64,000 nucleotides of DNA from Teichococcus deserti. Its GTDB lineage: Bacteria; Pseudomonadota; Alphaproteobacteria; Acetobacterales; Acetobacteraceae. The stretch is taken from the NCBI RefSeq assembly GCF_001982615.1, contig NZ_MLCO01000077.1:1-64000 (forward strand), written 5' to 3'. The notes beneath the pieces are model-generated. The model ran no database searches, had not been told where the DNA came from, and was given only the letters and a program-made list of their open reading frames with translations. Made by a program: the position numbers and the translations under genes. Shown here piece after piece: positions 16,952 to 25,269 of this stretch (its first letter is position 1; the number at the start of each line of letters is the position of its first letter).

Positions 16952-18037
16952 ATGAATCGTCGCGCCCTGCTCGGCGCCGCGGCCGCCGCGCCTGTCGCGC
17001 TGGCTGCCCCCGCCCTGGCGCAGGCCGCGCCGGAGCTGCGCTGGCGGCTGACCAGCAGCTTCCCGCGCAACCTGGACATCCTGTTCGGCACCCCGGAAGG
17101 CATCGCCCGCCGGGTCGCGGCGCTGACCGACAACAAGTTCCAGATCCGCTGCTTCCCGGCCGGCGAGATCGTCGGCGGGCTGCAGGCGCTGGATGCGGTG
17201 CAGGCCGGCACGGTCGAATGCGCCCATTCGGCGGCCTATTACTACACCGGCAAGGACCCTTCCTTCGCCTTCTTCACCGCCATGCCCTTCGGCCTGAACA
17301 CCCGCATGTTCAACGCCTGGAACCGGCACGGCGGCGGCCAGGCGCTGGCGAACGAGCTGTTCGGCTCCTACAACATCGTCCCCTTCAGCGCCGGCGACAC
17401 CGGGGCCCAGATGGGCGGCTGGTTCCGCAAGGAAGTGAAGACGGTGGCCGATCTGCACGGCCTGAAGTTCCGCATCGCGGGCTTCGCCGGCCAGGTCTTC
17501 GCCAAGCTGGGCGCGGTGCCGACCCAGGTGGCGGCCTCCGACATCTATCCCTCGCTGGAGCGCGGCACGCTCGACGCCGTCGAGTTTGTCGGCCCCTATG
17601 ACGACGAGAAGCTGGGCTTTGCCCGCGTGGCGCCGAACTACTACTTCCCGGGCTTCTGGGAGCCGGGCGCGCGGCTGCACCTGATGGTCAACAAGGCCGC
17701 CTTCGAGGCGCTGCCGGCCCCCTACAAGGCGGCGCTGGAAGCGGCCTGCGCCGAGGCCGACCAGGAGATGACCGCGCGCTACGACGCCGGCAACCCGCAG
17801 GCGCTGCGCCGTCTGGTCGCCGGCGGCGCCCAGCTGCGCCCCTGGTCGCGCGAGATTCTGGCCGCCGCCTGGAAGGCCGCGCATGAGCTCTACGACGAGA
17901 CTGGCGCGAAGAACGAACGCTTCAAGAAGATCTGGGACTCCTATCGCCGCTTCCGCGACGACGAATATGCCTGGTTCCGGGTGGCGGAGAATTCCTTCGA
18001 CAACTTCGCCTTCACCGCCCAGCAGACGGTGCGCTGA
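16952..18037 (+). CDS. TRAP transporter substrate-binding protein (DctP family)
   Basis: Periplasmic solute receptor of 361 residues. MNRRALLGAAAAAPVALAAP is a signal peptide with twin Arg, ending in ALAQA. The mature chain has the TRAP pattern: GGLQALDAVQAGTVECAHS, AYYYTGKDPSFAFFTAMPFG, and the conserved HGLKFRIAGFAGQVFAKLGA containing the carboxylate-binding Arg. The tyrosine-rich AYYYTGKDP and the GTLDAVEFVGPYDD block resemble alpha-keto-acid-binding TakP. No DctQ or DctM membrane genes are near, so it is an orphan receptor. GGAGGA lies 8 bp before ATG 16952. Confidence 0.9.
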   Translation: MNRRALLGAAAAAPVALAAPALAQAAPELRWRLTSSFPRNLDILFGTPEGIARRVAALTDNKFQIRCFPAGEIVGGLQALDAVQAGTVECAHSAAYYYTGKDPSFAFFTAMPFGLNTRMFNAWNRHGGGQALANELFGSYNIVPFSAGDTGAQMGGWFRKEVKTVADLHGLKFRIAGFAGQVFAKLGAVPTQVAASDIYPSLERGTLDAVEFVGPYDDEKLGFARVAPNYYFPGFWEPGARLHLMVNKAAFEALPAPYKAALEAACAEADQEMTARYDAGNPQALRRLVAGGAQLRPWSREILAAAWKAAHELYDETGAKNERFKKIWDSYRRFRDDEYAWFRVAENSFDNFAFTAQQTVR

Positions 18038-18051
18038 TCCTGCAACAAGCC

Positions 18052-18077
18052 GGGGCCGCGGGATTTTTCGCGGCCCC
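18052..18077 (+). terminator. Hairpin after the TRAP receptor gene
   Basis: GGGGCCGCG (18052-18060) pairs with CGCGGCCCC (18069-18077) around GGATTTTT. It is 15 bp past the stop, but the T-run is in the loop rather than after the stem, so termination efficiency is uncertain. Confidence 0.5.
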
Positions 18078-18184
18078 TGCATGCCGTTAAAATATAAGAA
18101 ATTTTCGGACTTTTCCGAGGGGTTTGAGTGACAAGCCAGGGCCGGCCGGGCTATCCGGAAGGCCCTTCCTGGCAGGACCCCTTC

Positions 18185-18991
18185 ATGGATTTTTCCCTGG
18201 CTATTTCCGCCCTGTTGATGGGGGTGGTCGAGGGCCTCACCGAGTTCCTGCCGATCTCCTCGACCGGCCATCTGATCCTGCTGGGCGAGGCCATCGGCTT
18301 CCGCGGCCCGCCGGGCAAGACCTTCGAGATCAGCATCCAGCTGGGCGCCGTGCTGGCGGTGATCTGGCTGTTCCGGGCGACGCTGATCCGCATTGCCCTG
18401 GGCATGTGGAAGCGCGGCAGCCACGAATACTATTTCGCGCTGAACCTGGCCCTGGCCTTCCTGCCGGCGATGGTGCTGGGCGCGACGCTCTACAAGACGG
18501 TGACCGAGCTGCTCTACACGCCGCTGGTGGTGGCCCTGGCGCTCATCGCCGGCGGCGTCGCCATCATCGCCATCGAGCGCGCCCGCCCCGATCCCAGCAT
18601 CCATTCGGTGCCCGAGATCGGGCCGCTGGCGGCGCTGCTGATCGGCTTCGGCCAGGCGCTGGCGATGATCCCGGGCACCAGCCGGTCGGGGGCCACCATC
18701 ATCAGCGCGCTGCTGGTGGGCGTCGACCGGCGCACGGCGGCCGAGTTCAGCTTCCTCCTCGCCATCCCGACGATGATCGCGGCGACCGTCTTCAGCCTGT
18801 TCAAGAACCGCGCCGAGCTGGATTTCAGCGCGGCCGGCCTGATCGGCATCGGCTTCGTCGCCGCCTTCGTCGTGGCGCTGGTGGTGGTGCGCTGGCTGAT
18901 GTCGGTGATCAGCCGCATCGGCTTCACCCCCTTCGCCTATTACCGCATCGCGCTGGGCCTGCTCATCCTCGGCTGGCTGGCCGTCCGCTGA
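18185..18991 (+). CDS. uppP: Undecaprenyl-diphosphate phosphatase
   Basis: Integral membrane enzyme (BacA/UppP) that dephosphorylates undecaprenyl diphosphate to recycle the lipid carrier for peptidoglycan and polysaccharide synthesis; it also confers bacitracin tolerance. 268 residues from ATG 18185, the family length. Both active-site motifs are present: the E-rich VVEGLTEFLPISSTGHL and PGTSRSG. Several hydrophobic segments span the chain. An in-frame upstream start at 18128 would add 19 polar residues before the first helix and is disfavoured; AGGA lies 8 bp before the chosen start. Confidence 0.95.
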   Translation: MDFSLAISALLMGVVEGLTEFLPISSTGHLILLGEAIGFRGPPGKTFEISIQLGAVLAVIWLFRATLIRIALGMWKRGSHEYYFALNLALAFLPAMVLGATLYKTVTELLYTPLVVALALIAGGVAIIAIERARPDPSIHSVPEIGPLAALLIGFGQALAMIPGTSRSGATIISALLVGVDRRTAAEFSFLLAIPTMIAATVFSLFKNRAELDFSAAGLIGIGFVAAFVVALVVVRWLMSVISRIGFTPFAYYRIALGLLILGWLAVR

Positions 18992-19115
18992 GCCCTTCCT
19001 CGCCGGGGCGGCACCGCGCTGCGGTTGTGCCCCGGCGTCTCATTCCTGGAACTTGATCGCAGGGGATGGGGACGGCATCCTGCCGGCCCATTCCTCAGGC
19101 GGCACTGTTTCCCCC

Positions 19116-19634
19116 ATGCGCTTCCCGGCCCGGGCCTTCTTCCTGATTTCGCTGCTGGCGTCCCCGGTGTTGCTCTCGGGCGGCGCCGCCGCGCAGATGT
19201 GGCCGAACGAGACCAGCCCGGGCGGCGACATGATGGCCGGCTCCGCCCGCCAGTTCGACCGCATCCGCCCCGTCATCCCGGCGCCGATGACGCAGGAGCT
19301 GCCGGTGGCGCCGACCGTCGCCGGCGTGCCCACCGCCGCCTGGACCCCGCCGCCGCTGCCGCAGGAGGCCGCGCCCGCCCGGCCCGGTCGCCGGGCTGCC
19401 GGCCGCGGCGCCACCCCGCGCCGCGCGGCGGTCGCCCGCCGCAGCGGCGAGGGCAGCCGCAACACCCGGCTGCGCAGCGACGAGGCCGCGCAGCGCCGCT
19501 TCACCGCGCGCGAGGCCGAGATCGAGCGGCTGCGCAGCCGGCTGGAGAGCGACCGCAACCGCTATGATTCGCAGCGCGCCAACACGGCGATCCGCTCGGC
19601 GCCGCAGCCCGCCTCGCCGGCGCTGACGCGGTAA
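19116..19634 (+). CDS. Predicted secreted protein, Arg/Pro/Ala-rich, unknown
   Basis: A 172-residue protein not matched to a known family. Residues 1-27 form a signal peptide (FFLISLLASPVLL core, cleavage likely after GGAAA). The middle is Pro/Ala-rich and disordered-looking (PPPLPQEAAPARPGRR), then very Arg-rich. Residues about 120-155 (RRFTAREAEIERLRSRLES) look like a short coiled coil. It is probably a periplasmic or envelope protein. It follows uppP at 124 bp and faces the convergent methyltransferase gene. Confidence 0.6.
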   Translation: MRFPARAFFLISLLASPVLLSGGAAAQMWPNETSPGGDMMAGSARQFDRIRPVIPAPMTQELPVAPTVAGVPTAAWTPPPLPQEAAPARPGRRAAGRGATPRRAAVARRSGEGSRNTRLRSDEAAQRRFTAREAEIERLRSRLESDRNRYDSQRANTAIRSAPQPASPALTR

Positions 19635-19656
19635 GGCGACGGGGCCAGGCGGCCGC

Positions 19657-20358
19657 TCACCGCTTCAGCGGCTTGCGCAGGATCCATTTCGGGTTCTCGA
19701 CCACCAGCTCCTGGCCGATTTCGGCGGCGAATTCCTGCGCCGCCTTGGCGACGCCGGGCCAGGGGAAGTCGTCGCCGACCAGCACGCCGCCCGGCGCCAG
19801 CAGCGCCCAGAAGCGGCGGGCGTCGCGCAGCACCGGCTCGTATTCATGCGCCGCGTCGATATGGATCAGCTCGGCCTTCACCCGCAGCCGCTGCAGGATG
19901 ACGGCGGCGTTCTCGCTGGTCTGGGCCAGCGGCACCACGCGGTCCTGCAGCCCCAGATGCGCCATGTTGCTGAGGAACTGCCAATACAGCCCCGGCATCC
20001 CATGCCGCAGCCGCAATGAAGCAAAAATGTTGTCCTGGCGCTCGCGGTTCCAGTGCTCGGGGCTGCCCAGGAAGGTGTCGACCGCGATCACCGCGCCGGG
20101 CAGGGCGTTCTTCTGCAGCGCCTTGCAGAAGAAGGCGACCGAGGCGCCCTTCCAGACGCCGACATCGATGATGGTTTTCGGCTTCACCTCCTGCACCAGG
20201 CGGGCCAGCGTCGGATGGGTGCTGTTCCAGCCCTGCAGGTCCTGCGGCAGCTCCGGCGTGAAGCCGGCATAGAGATCCTCGCCGAAGAGCCGCTGCATCA
20301 GCGCCTGCGCGGGCGTTTCCTGGGCAGGGGTCCCCGTGGCGGCGGCGGCGTCGGACAT
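19657..20358 (-). CDS. Class I SAM-dependent methyltransferase
   Basis: Protein of 233 residues with a Rossmann-type methyltransferase core: motif I is TIIDVGVWKGASVAFF, the acidic strand-2 end is VIAVDTFLGS, and strand 4 is ELIHIDAAHEYEPVL followed by LAPGGVLVGDDF. The overall pattern resembles the Methyltransf_24 / CmcI-like group; the substrate is unknown. ATG 20358 follows GGGAGC, which is the 3' arm of the intrinsic terminator of the upstream EI gene, so the ribosome site of this gene is inside a hairpin. Expression therefore depends on read-through or on a promoter within the terminator region. Confidence 0.85.
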   Translation of the reverse strand: MSDAAAATGTPAQETPAQALMQRLFGEDLYAGFTPELPQDLQGWNSTHPTLARLVQEVKPKTIIDVGVWKGASVAFFCKALQKNALPGAVIAVDTFLGSPEHWNRERQDNIFASLRLRHGMPGLYWQFLSNMAHLGLQDRVVPLAQTSENAAVILQRLRVKAELIHIDAAHEYEPVLRDARRFWALLAPGGVLVGDDFPWPGVAKAAQEFAAEIGQELVVENPKWILRKPLKR

Positions 20359-20359
20359 G

Positions 20360-20389
20360 AAAAAAGCTCCCGGTCTGCACCGGGAGCTT
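20360..20389 (-). terminator. Intrinsic terminator of the PTS operon, overlapping a ribosome site
   Basis: On the minus strand AAGCTCCCGG and CCGGGAGCTT form a 10-bp stem around TGCAGA, followed by a T-tract that ends at the C before ATG 20358. It lies 35 bp past the EI stop. The 3' arm supplies GGGAGC, the only plausible Shine-Dalgarno sequence of the methyltransferase. Confidence 0.88.
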
Positions 20390-20424
20390 GCCATCTCGAT
20401 CCGCGATCGCAAAGGCGGCGGAAG

Positions 20425-22344
20425 CTAGTCCCTGGCCGCGGCGGGCTCGCCGAAGGCCATGACCAGCTCCTGGATGCGCTTCGGGTCGCTCTGCTCCATG
20501 ACGCGGCGGGCGAAGCGGGCGCAGTCGTCGATCTGCAGCGTGCGCACCACCTGCTTCACCCGCGGGATGGCGCTGGCATTCATCGACAGCGTGCGGATGC
20601 CCAGGCCCAGCAGCAGCGGCACCAGCCGCGGATTGCCCGCCATCTCGCCGCAGACCGAGACCGGCATGCGCAGCCGCAGCGCCGCCTCCGTCGCGAACTG
20701 CACCAGCCGCAGCACGGCGGGGTGCAGCGGGTCGTAGAGATGGGCCACCTCCGCCTCGGCGCGGTCGACGGCCAGGGTGTACATGGCGAGGTCGTTGGTG
20801 CCGATGGCGAAGAAATCGGCCTCCAGCGCGATGGCGTCGGCGGCGAGCGCCGCGCCCGGCGTCTCGATCATGGCGCCCAGCGGCGGCAGCTTCTCCGGCA
20901 GCGGCACGCCCTTGCGGCGCAGCCGGCGGGCGACGCGCTCATAGATCTCGCGCGCCTGGGCGACCTCGGAGGGCACGGTGACCATCGGCAGCAGGATGCG
21001 CACCGGGCCCTGTGCGGCGATGCGCAGGATGGCGGCGAACTGCGCCTCCAGCAGCTCAGGGCGCTTCAGCAGCATGCGGATGCCGCGCAGGCCCAGCGCC
21101 GGGTTGGGGCCGGCGTGATAGGGCTCGATGCCTTCGGCCAGGGCCTCGATGTCCTTCTCGCCGCCCCAGTCGAGCACGCGGATGGTCACCTGGTCGCCGG
21201 CCAGAGGCCCGACGATCTGCGCATAGGCGTGGAACTGCGCATCCTCGTCCGGGAGATCCTCCCGGTTCATGAACAGGAACTCGGTGCGCAGCAGGCCGAT
21301 GCCCTGCGCGCCGGCCTGGGCGATCAGCGGCAGCTCGGCCGGGATCTCCAGATTGGCCTGGAGCTCGACCTCCTCGGCATCCAGCGTGACCGAGGGCAGG
21401 CGCCGGAGCTTGCCGAGCCGGGTCTTCTCCTTGGCATAGGCGGCCAGCGCCTCGCGCCCGGCCTCCATGGCGGCAGGGCCGGGGCGCAGCACGATGGTGC
21501 CGGCGCTGCCGTCCAGCACCGCCTCGTCGCCGCGGGCGGCAGCCTCGGTCAGGCCAGGGCAGCCCAGCACCGAGGGGATGCCCAGCGCGCGCAGCATGAT
21601 GGCGGTATGGCCATCGGCGCCGCCTTCCTCCGTCGCCACGCCGGCGATGCGGGCGGGGTCGAGCAGCGCGGCATCGGCCGGCGTCAGCTCCTCGGCCACC
21701 AGGATGGCGCCCTGCGGCACGCCCTTCAGGCTGCGGAAGGGGGTGGCGGTCAGGTTGCGGGTCAGGCGGCGGGCGATCTCGCGCACCTCGCCGGCGCGGC
21801 GCTTCAGGCCGGGCTTGTCGTCGTCCTTGGCGGCCAGGATGACGGCGGCGATGGCCTCGGCCTCGTCCTGCACGGCGGTCTCGGCGGCCAGCAGCTCCTC
21901 GCCGATGCGGCGGCGGGCGCCGCGCAGCAGCCGGCTGTCGCCCAGCATCATGGCATAGGCGTCGAGCAGCGGCGCCAGCTCTTCCTGCGCCTCCTCCGGC
22001 AGCACGCCGAGGCGCGCCTTCAGCTTGCCGACCTGCTTGCGGCTGGCGGCGGCCGCGGCGTTGAGGCGCGCGCGCTCATCCTCGACATGGCCGGCATCGA
22101 CCTGGCGGCGCGGCGCCAGCGTCGGCTCCTCCGAGGTGTCGTAGACGGCGCCGATGGCGACGCCATGGCTGACCGGGATGCCGCGGATCGAGACCTCGCG
22201 GGTCTTGGCCTTGCGGCGCGGCTCCTTCTCCGGACGCACCGCCTCGGCCGCCTTCTCGGCGGCGCGCAGCACCTCGGCCTTCAGCGCTTCCGCCTCGGCC
22301 CTGGCCTCCGCCTTCTCCTTCGCGCTGGCCTTCTCAGTCTTCAT
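20425..22344 (-). CDS. ptsP: Phosphoenolpyruvate-protein phosphotransferase (enzyme I)
   Basis: Cytoplasmic EI: takes phosphate from PEP and passes it to HPr. 639 residues. The N-terminus has a charged Ala/Glu/Lys helix (about 1-48) not in the core family, then the HPr-binding and phospho-His domains. The active His246 lies in GGADGHTAIMLRALGIPS, where the usual SH is GH. The PEP-binding barrel shows LLRTEFLFMNR, LDWGGEKD, FFAIGTNDLAMYTLAVDR and the catalytic-loop VSVCGEMAGNP. No GAF domain precedes the core, so it is EI-like rather than a GAF-containing nitrogen-PTS enzyme. Its ATG overlaps the HPr gene by 11 bp. Last gene of the hprK operon; a strong terminator follows. Confidence 0.95.
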   Translation of the reverse strand: MKTEKASAKEKAEARAEAEALKAEVLRAAEKAAEAVRPEKEPRRKAKTREVSIRGIPVSHGVAIGAVYDTSEEPTLAPRRQVDAGHVEDERARLNAAAAASRKQVGKLKARLGVLPEEAQEELAPLLDAYAMMLGDSRLLRGARRRIGEELLAAETAVQDEAEAIAAVILAAKDDDKPGLKRRAGEVREIARRLTRNLTATPFRSLKGVPQGAILVAEELTPADAALLDPARIAGVATEEGGADGHTAIMLRALGIPSVLGCPGLTEAAARGDEAVLDGSAGTIVLRPGPAAMEAGREALAAYAKEKTRLGKLRRLPSVTLDAEEVELQANLEIPAELPLIAQAGAQGIGLLRTEFLFMNREDLPDEDAQFHAYAQIVGPLAGDQVTIRVLDWGGEKDIEALAEGIEPYHAGPNPALGLRGIRMLLKRPELLEAQFAAILRIAAQGPVRILLPMVTVPSEVAQAREIYERVARRLRRKGVPLPEKLPPLGAMIETPGAALAADAIALEADFFAIGTNDLAMYTLAVDRAEAEVAHLYDPLHPAVLRLVQFATEAALRLRMPVSVCGEMAGNPRLVPLLLGLGIRTLSMNASAIPRVKQVVRTLQIDDCARFARRVMEQSDPKRIQELVMAFGEPAAARD

Positions 22345-22711
22345 GGAAACCGGCCTCGATCAGGCCGGCCACCGCATCCAGCGCCTCTCTGGCGTCCCAC
22401 CCTTCGGCCTCCACCAGCACCTCGCTGCCCTTGCCGGCGCCCAGCATCATCAGCCCCATGATGGAGCAGGCGGGCACCTTCTGGCCATCGCGGGACACGG
22501 TGACGCAGGCGGAAAACCGCTCGGCCAGCGAGACCAGCTTGGCCGCCGCCCGGGCATGCAGGCCGCGGCTGTTGATGATGCGGATGCTGCTGCGCAGCAC
22601 CAGCGGGTTGGCGGCTTCCGGTGCAGGCTCCGCGGCCGCGCCATAGGTGTCGGACGGCGCGGCGGGCGCGGGGCCGCGCCAGAAAAGCAGGCCGGTCTGG
22701 TCAAGGCGCAT
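22334..22711 (-). CDS. ptsH: HPr family phosphocarrier protein, N-terminally extended
   Basis: HPr accepts phosphate from EI on a His and passes it to EIIA; HprK modifies a Ser. 125 residues, against about 88 for typical HPr. The first about 38 residues (FWRGPAPAAPSDTYGAAAEP) are an extra Pro/Ala-rich arm. His52 lies in NSRGLHARAAAKLV and Ser83 in CSIMGLMMLGAGKG, matching the two phosphorylation sites. Its end overlaps the EI start, so the pair is translationally coupled. It is 217 bp downstream of the EIIA gene; that gap has a weak hairpin (CGGGAC/GTCCCG near 22894) and might hold a second promoter. Confidence 0.94.
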   Translation of the reverse strand: MRLDQTGLLFWRGPAPAAPSDTYGAAAEPAPEAANPLVLRSSIRIINSRGLHARAAAKLVSLAERFSACVTVSRDGQKVPACSIMGLMMLGAGKGSEVLVEAEGWDAREALDAVAGLIEAGFHED

Positions 22712-22928
22712 CGTCTCGCCCCTCTGCTGCGGCCGCCACGGCGCGAGCGCGCGACGGCCTGGTCTGGTCCCCGGATCCCGGTACCGCTGCGAGAATCGAC
22801 GGGCAAAGCGCCGGGATTATGGCAGGCGCGCCGCGGGGATGCGCCCCAGGGACTGCGCCTGCGCCGTATTTTTTCCATATCTGGCCGGCGGGACCGGTTT
22901 TCCAGTCCCGCAAGGTCGAAGGCCGGGC

Positions 22929-23384
22929 TCAGCCGGTTTTCTGCACGCATTGCAGCACCACCTCGGAGGGCGGCGCGCAACGGGTGGGGGTCGCGCAGGC
23001 GATGTAGTGGCGGCCGGCGCGCATGGCGTGCTCGACCGCGGGCGACAGCGGCTCGGCGTTGCGGATGCGGGCCAGCTTGACCAGCATCGGCAGGTTGACG
23101 CCGGCGATCACCTCGATGGCGCCGCCGGCCGCCGCGCTGTCCTGCGCCACCGCCGTGGCCAGGTTGGACGGCGTGCCGCCGAACATGTCGGTCAGCAGCA
23201 CCACGCCGTCGCCGCTGTCCACCGCGGCCACCTGGGCCAGGATGTCGCGCTTGCGGCCGTCCATGTCGTCCTCGGGGCCGATGCAGACCGTCGCGACCTG
23301 GGCCTGCGGCCCCACGACATGTTCCATCGCCAGGCGGAACTCCTCGGCCAGGCGGCCGTGGCTGACCAGCACAAGACCGATCAT
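22929..23384 (-). CDS. PTS EIIA component, mannose-type
   Basis: Small cytoplasmic EIIA of the mannose/sorbose family, 151 residues. The N-terminal MIGLVLVSHGRLAEEF places the phospho-acceptor at His9. VVLLTDMFGGTPSNLA is the family signature, and VIAGVNLPMLVKLAR follows. There are no EIIB, EIIC or EIID genes in the window, so this is a regulatory rather than transport component, as known for alphaproteobacterial ManX homologues. The start codon chosen has a weak ribosome site; GTG or ATG further upstream are possible but lack family similarity. It begins 13 bp after the rapZ stop. Confidence 0.9.
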   Translation of the reverse strand: MIGLVLVSHGRLAEEFRLAMEHVVGPQAQVATVCIGPEDDMDGRKRDILAQVAAVDSGDGVVLLTDMFGGTPSNLATAVAQDSAAAGGAIEVIAGVNLPMLVKLARIRNAEPLSPAVEHAMRAGRHYIACATPTRCAPPSEVVLQCVQKTG

Positions 23385-23397
23385 CAGGAATACGCCA

Positions 23398-24615
23398 TCA
23401 CAGTGTGCAAGAAGGGTCCTCCCGACCCGGATGAGGGAGCGGCGCCGCGGCGCCGGCACGGGCTTCCGGCCCGCGGTATCCAGCATGGGCGTCCTGCCCG
23501 CGCTGCTCAGCCTGGGCGTCCTGCCCGATCGTCACGTCCGTCGTCCCGGCGGCGCCGCCAGGAGGCCTGGTGGCACCGCTGTCCGCCGCCGCCGGAACGG
23601 GGTCCGCAGCCGGCGGTCCGGTGAGGACCCGCTCGGCGGCGGCCAGCTCGCGGTGGCGGAGGTCGACCCGCCATCCCTGCCCGGCCAGGTGCTCGGCCAG
23701 CATCTCGGCCAGCAGCACGGAGCGGTGCTTCCCGCCCGTGCAGCCCAGGGCGACGGTCAGGTATTTCTTGCCCTCTGCCGCATAGCGGGGCAACAGCGGG
23801 TCCAGCAGCGCCGTCATGCGCTGCCAGAATGGACCGAACTCCGCATCCGCCTTGATGAAGCCGGCGACCGCCGGATCCCGTCCGGTCTGCGGCCGCAGCG
23901 CCGGATCATAATGCGGATTGCGCAGGAAGCGCAGATCGAAGACGAGATCGGCCTCGCGCGGCAGGCCGCGCGGGAAGGCGAAGGACAGCACCGCGACCGC
24001 CATCCCCTCGGGCCCCTCCGCCACCCGGAAGCGGCGCTCGATCTGGCGGCGCAGCTCCGGCAGGGGCAGCTCGGTGGTGTCGACCAGGGCATCGGCGGCA
24101 TCGCGCAGCGGCGCCAGCAGCGCCTCCTCGCGGGCGATGCCGTCGGCGACCGAGCCGCCCAGCGAGCCGCCCGGGGCCAGCGGATGACGCCGCCGGGTCT
24201 CCGAGAAGCGGCGCATCAGCACGGCGGGTTCGGCGGTGACATAGATGAGCTCGGGGGCCAGCCCCGGCAAGGTGCGCAGCCGCGCGATTCGCTGCAGCAG
24301 CGCCAGCGCGTCGAAGCCGCGGGTGCGGGCGTCGAGGCCGACCGCCAGCGGCACATGGCCGCCGTCGCGCACCAGCTCCTCCAGCACCGCCAGCGGCGGG
24401 TTGTCGATGCTCTCGAAGCCGAGGTCCTCGAGCATGCGCAGGATCGAGGCCTTGCCGGCGCCGGACAGGCCGGTGACCACGACGAACGGCCGCGCGCCGT
24501 CCGGCGCGACGAAAGGCCGCGCGCCGCCTGGCGCGACGAACGGCCGCGCGCCGTCTGGCGCGACGAAGGGGCGCGTGCCCTCGCGGGCCGGCGGCGACTC
24601 GGGAAGGAGGGTCAC
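23398..24615 (-). CDS. rapZ: RapZ/YvcJ-type nucleotide-binding adapter with N-terminal repeats
   Basis: P-loop protein family including RapZ (RNase E adapter controlling amino-sugar synthesis) and YvcJ (GTPase). 405 residues from GTG 24615, which has GAGGG upstream. Residues 14-49 are four 9-residue repeats of the type ARPFVAPDG, the last running into the P-loop TGLSGAGKAS (residues 48-57). The residue after Lys is Ala rather than Ser/Thr. The conserved C-terminal half has RFLRNPHYDPALRPQTGRD, KKYLTVALGCTGGKHRSV and the late DLRHRELA. A disordered tail of about 70 residues follows and is unusual. It starts 13 bp after hprK. Its mRNA target in this lineage is unknown. Confidence 0.92.
   Translation of the reverse strand: MTLLPESPPAREGTRPFVAPDGARPFVAPGGARPFVAPDGARPFVVVTGLSGAGKASILRMLEDLGFESIDNPPLAVLEELVRDGGHVPLAVGLDARTRGFDALALLQRIARLRTLPGLAPELIYVTAEPAVLMRRFSETRRRHPLAPGGSLGGSVADGIAREEALLAPLRDAADALVDTTELPLPELRRQIERRFRVAEGPEGMAVAVLSFAFPRGLPREADLVFDLRFLRNPHYDPALRPQTGRDPAVAGFIKADAEFGPFWQRMTALLDPLLPRYAAEGKKYLTVALGCTGGKHRSVLLAEMLAEHLAGQGWRVDLRHRELAAAERVLTGPPAADPVPAAADSGATRPPGGAAGTTDVTIGQDAQAEQRGQDAHAGYRGPEARAGAAAPLPHPGREDPSCTL
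24469..24576 (-). repeat. Tandem 27-bp repeat in the 5' end of rapZ
   Basis: Four 27-bp units encode TRPFVAPDG, ARPFVAPGG, ARPFVAPDG and ARPFVVVTG. The last merges into the P-loop strand, so the first three look like duplications of the RPFV strand start. The array stays in frame and may vary in copy number between strains. Confidence 0.85.
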
Positions 24616-24628
24616 GCCGCGAAGGCCC

Positions 24629-25060
24629 TCATGCCGCGAAGGCCCCGGCCCGCTGGCGCAGGCGGGACCGGCTGGCGGCCAGCGCCCAGGCCAGCTTGTC
24701 GGGAGTGGAAGCGTCGAAGCCATGCAGCGCGACGCAGGGCAGGGGAATGCCGGCGACGGCCAGGCTGCGCGGCAGCGGCAGGCGGGGGATGGCGGCGCGC
24801 GGCGCCAGCTCGACCACCAGGCGCAGCGGGGCAGGGGCATGGGCCAGCCCCTCGAAGATGCCGAGGCCGCGCACCTCCAGCAGGCCGGCGAGCGCCGCGG
24901 GTGCGCCGGCCTCGACGCCGCCGTCGCGCAGGGTCGCCACCACCTGGTCGTCGGCCACGAGCCGCCAGCCGCGCTGCAGCAGGTCGGACTTGCCGGAGCC
25001 CGGTGGGCCCAGGAAGAGGACGCCCTCGCCTTCCAGCGCGGCGCAGCTGCCGTGCAGCAT
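24629..25060 (-). CDS. hprK: HPr kinase/phosphorylase, short alphaproteobacterial type
   Basis: Serine kinase/phosphorylase of HPr, reduced to the C-terminal catalytic domain (143 residues), as known for alphaproteobacteria; the Firmicute N-terminal domain is absent. The P-loop is GPPGSGKSD, the catalytic region is LEVRGLGIF (the HprK signature) and a GWRLVADDQV block lies between. ATG 25060 is chosen, with GTG 25066 an alternative. First gene of the leftward operon hprK-rapZ-EIIA-ptsH-ptsP. In related genomes chvG normally lies directly upstream; here a rightward dehydratase gene is inserted between. Confidence 0.93.
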   Translation of the reverse strand: MLHGSCAALEGEGVLFLGPPGSGKSDLLQRGWRLVADDQVVATLRDGGVEAGAPAALAGLLEVRGLGIFEGLAHAPAPLRLVVELAPRAAIPRLPLPRSLAVAGIPLPCVALHGFDASTPDKLAWALAASRSRLRQRAGAFAA

Positions 25061-25269
25061 GATCACTCGGTCAGGGCTCCCGTCGGGGGGTGGAGACTCT
25101 GAAATCTGCTGAAATATGGCAGGATCGGGGCGGCTGTGAAAGCCACCCGCCCCGGCGACCCCCGGTTGCGGCCGCGGGCCAGCCTTCCTGCCATGGGTTC
25201 GGCGCTGCGGGCGCCGCGCGGCCAGGGCTCCGGTTGCCCGGCGCCGGGGGTGGTGCCAGGGTTGGGCGC

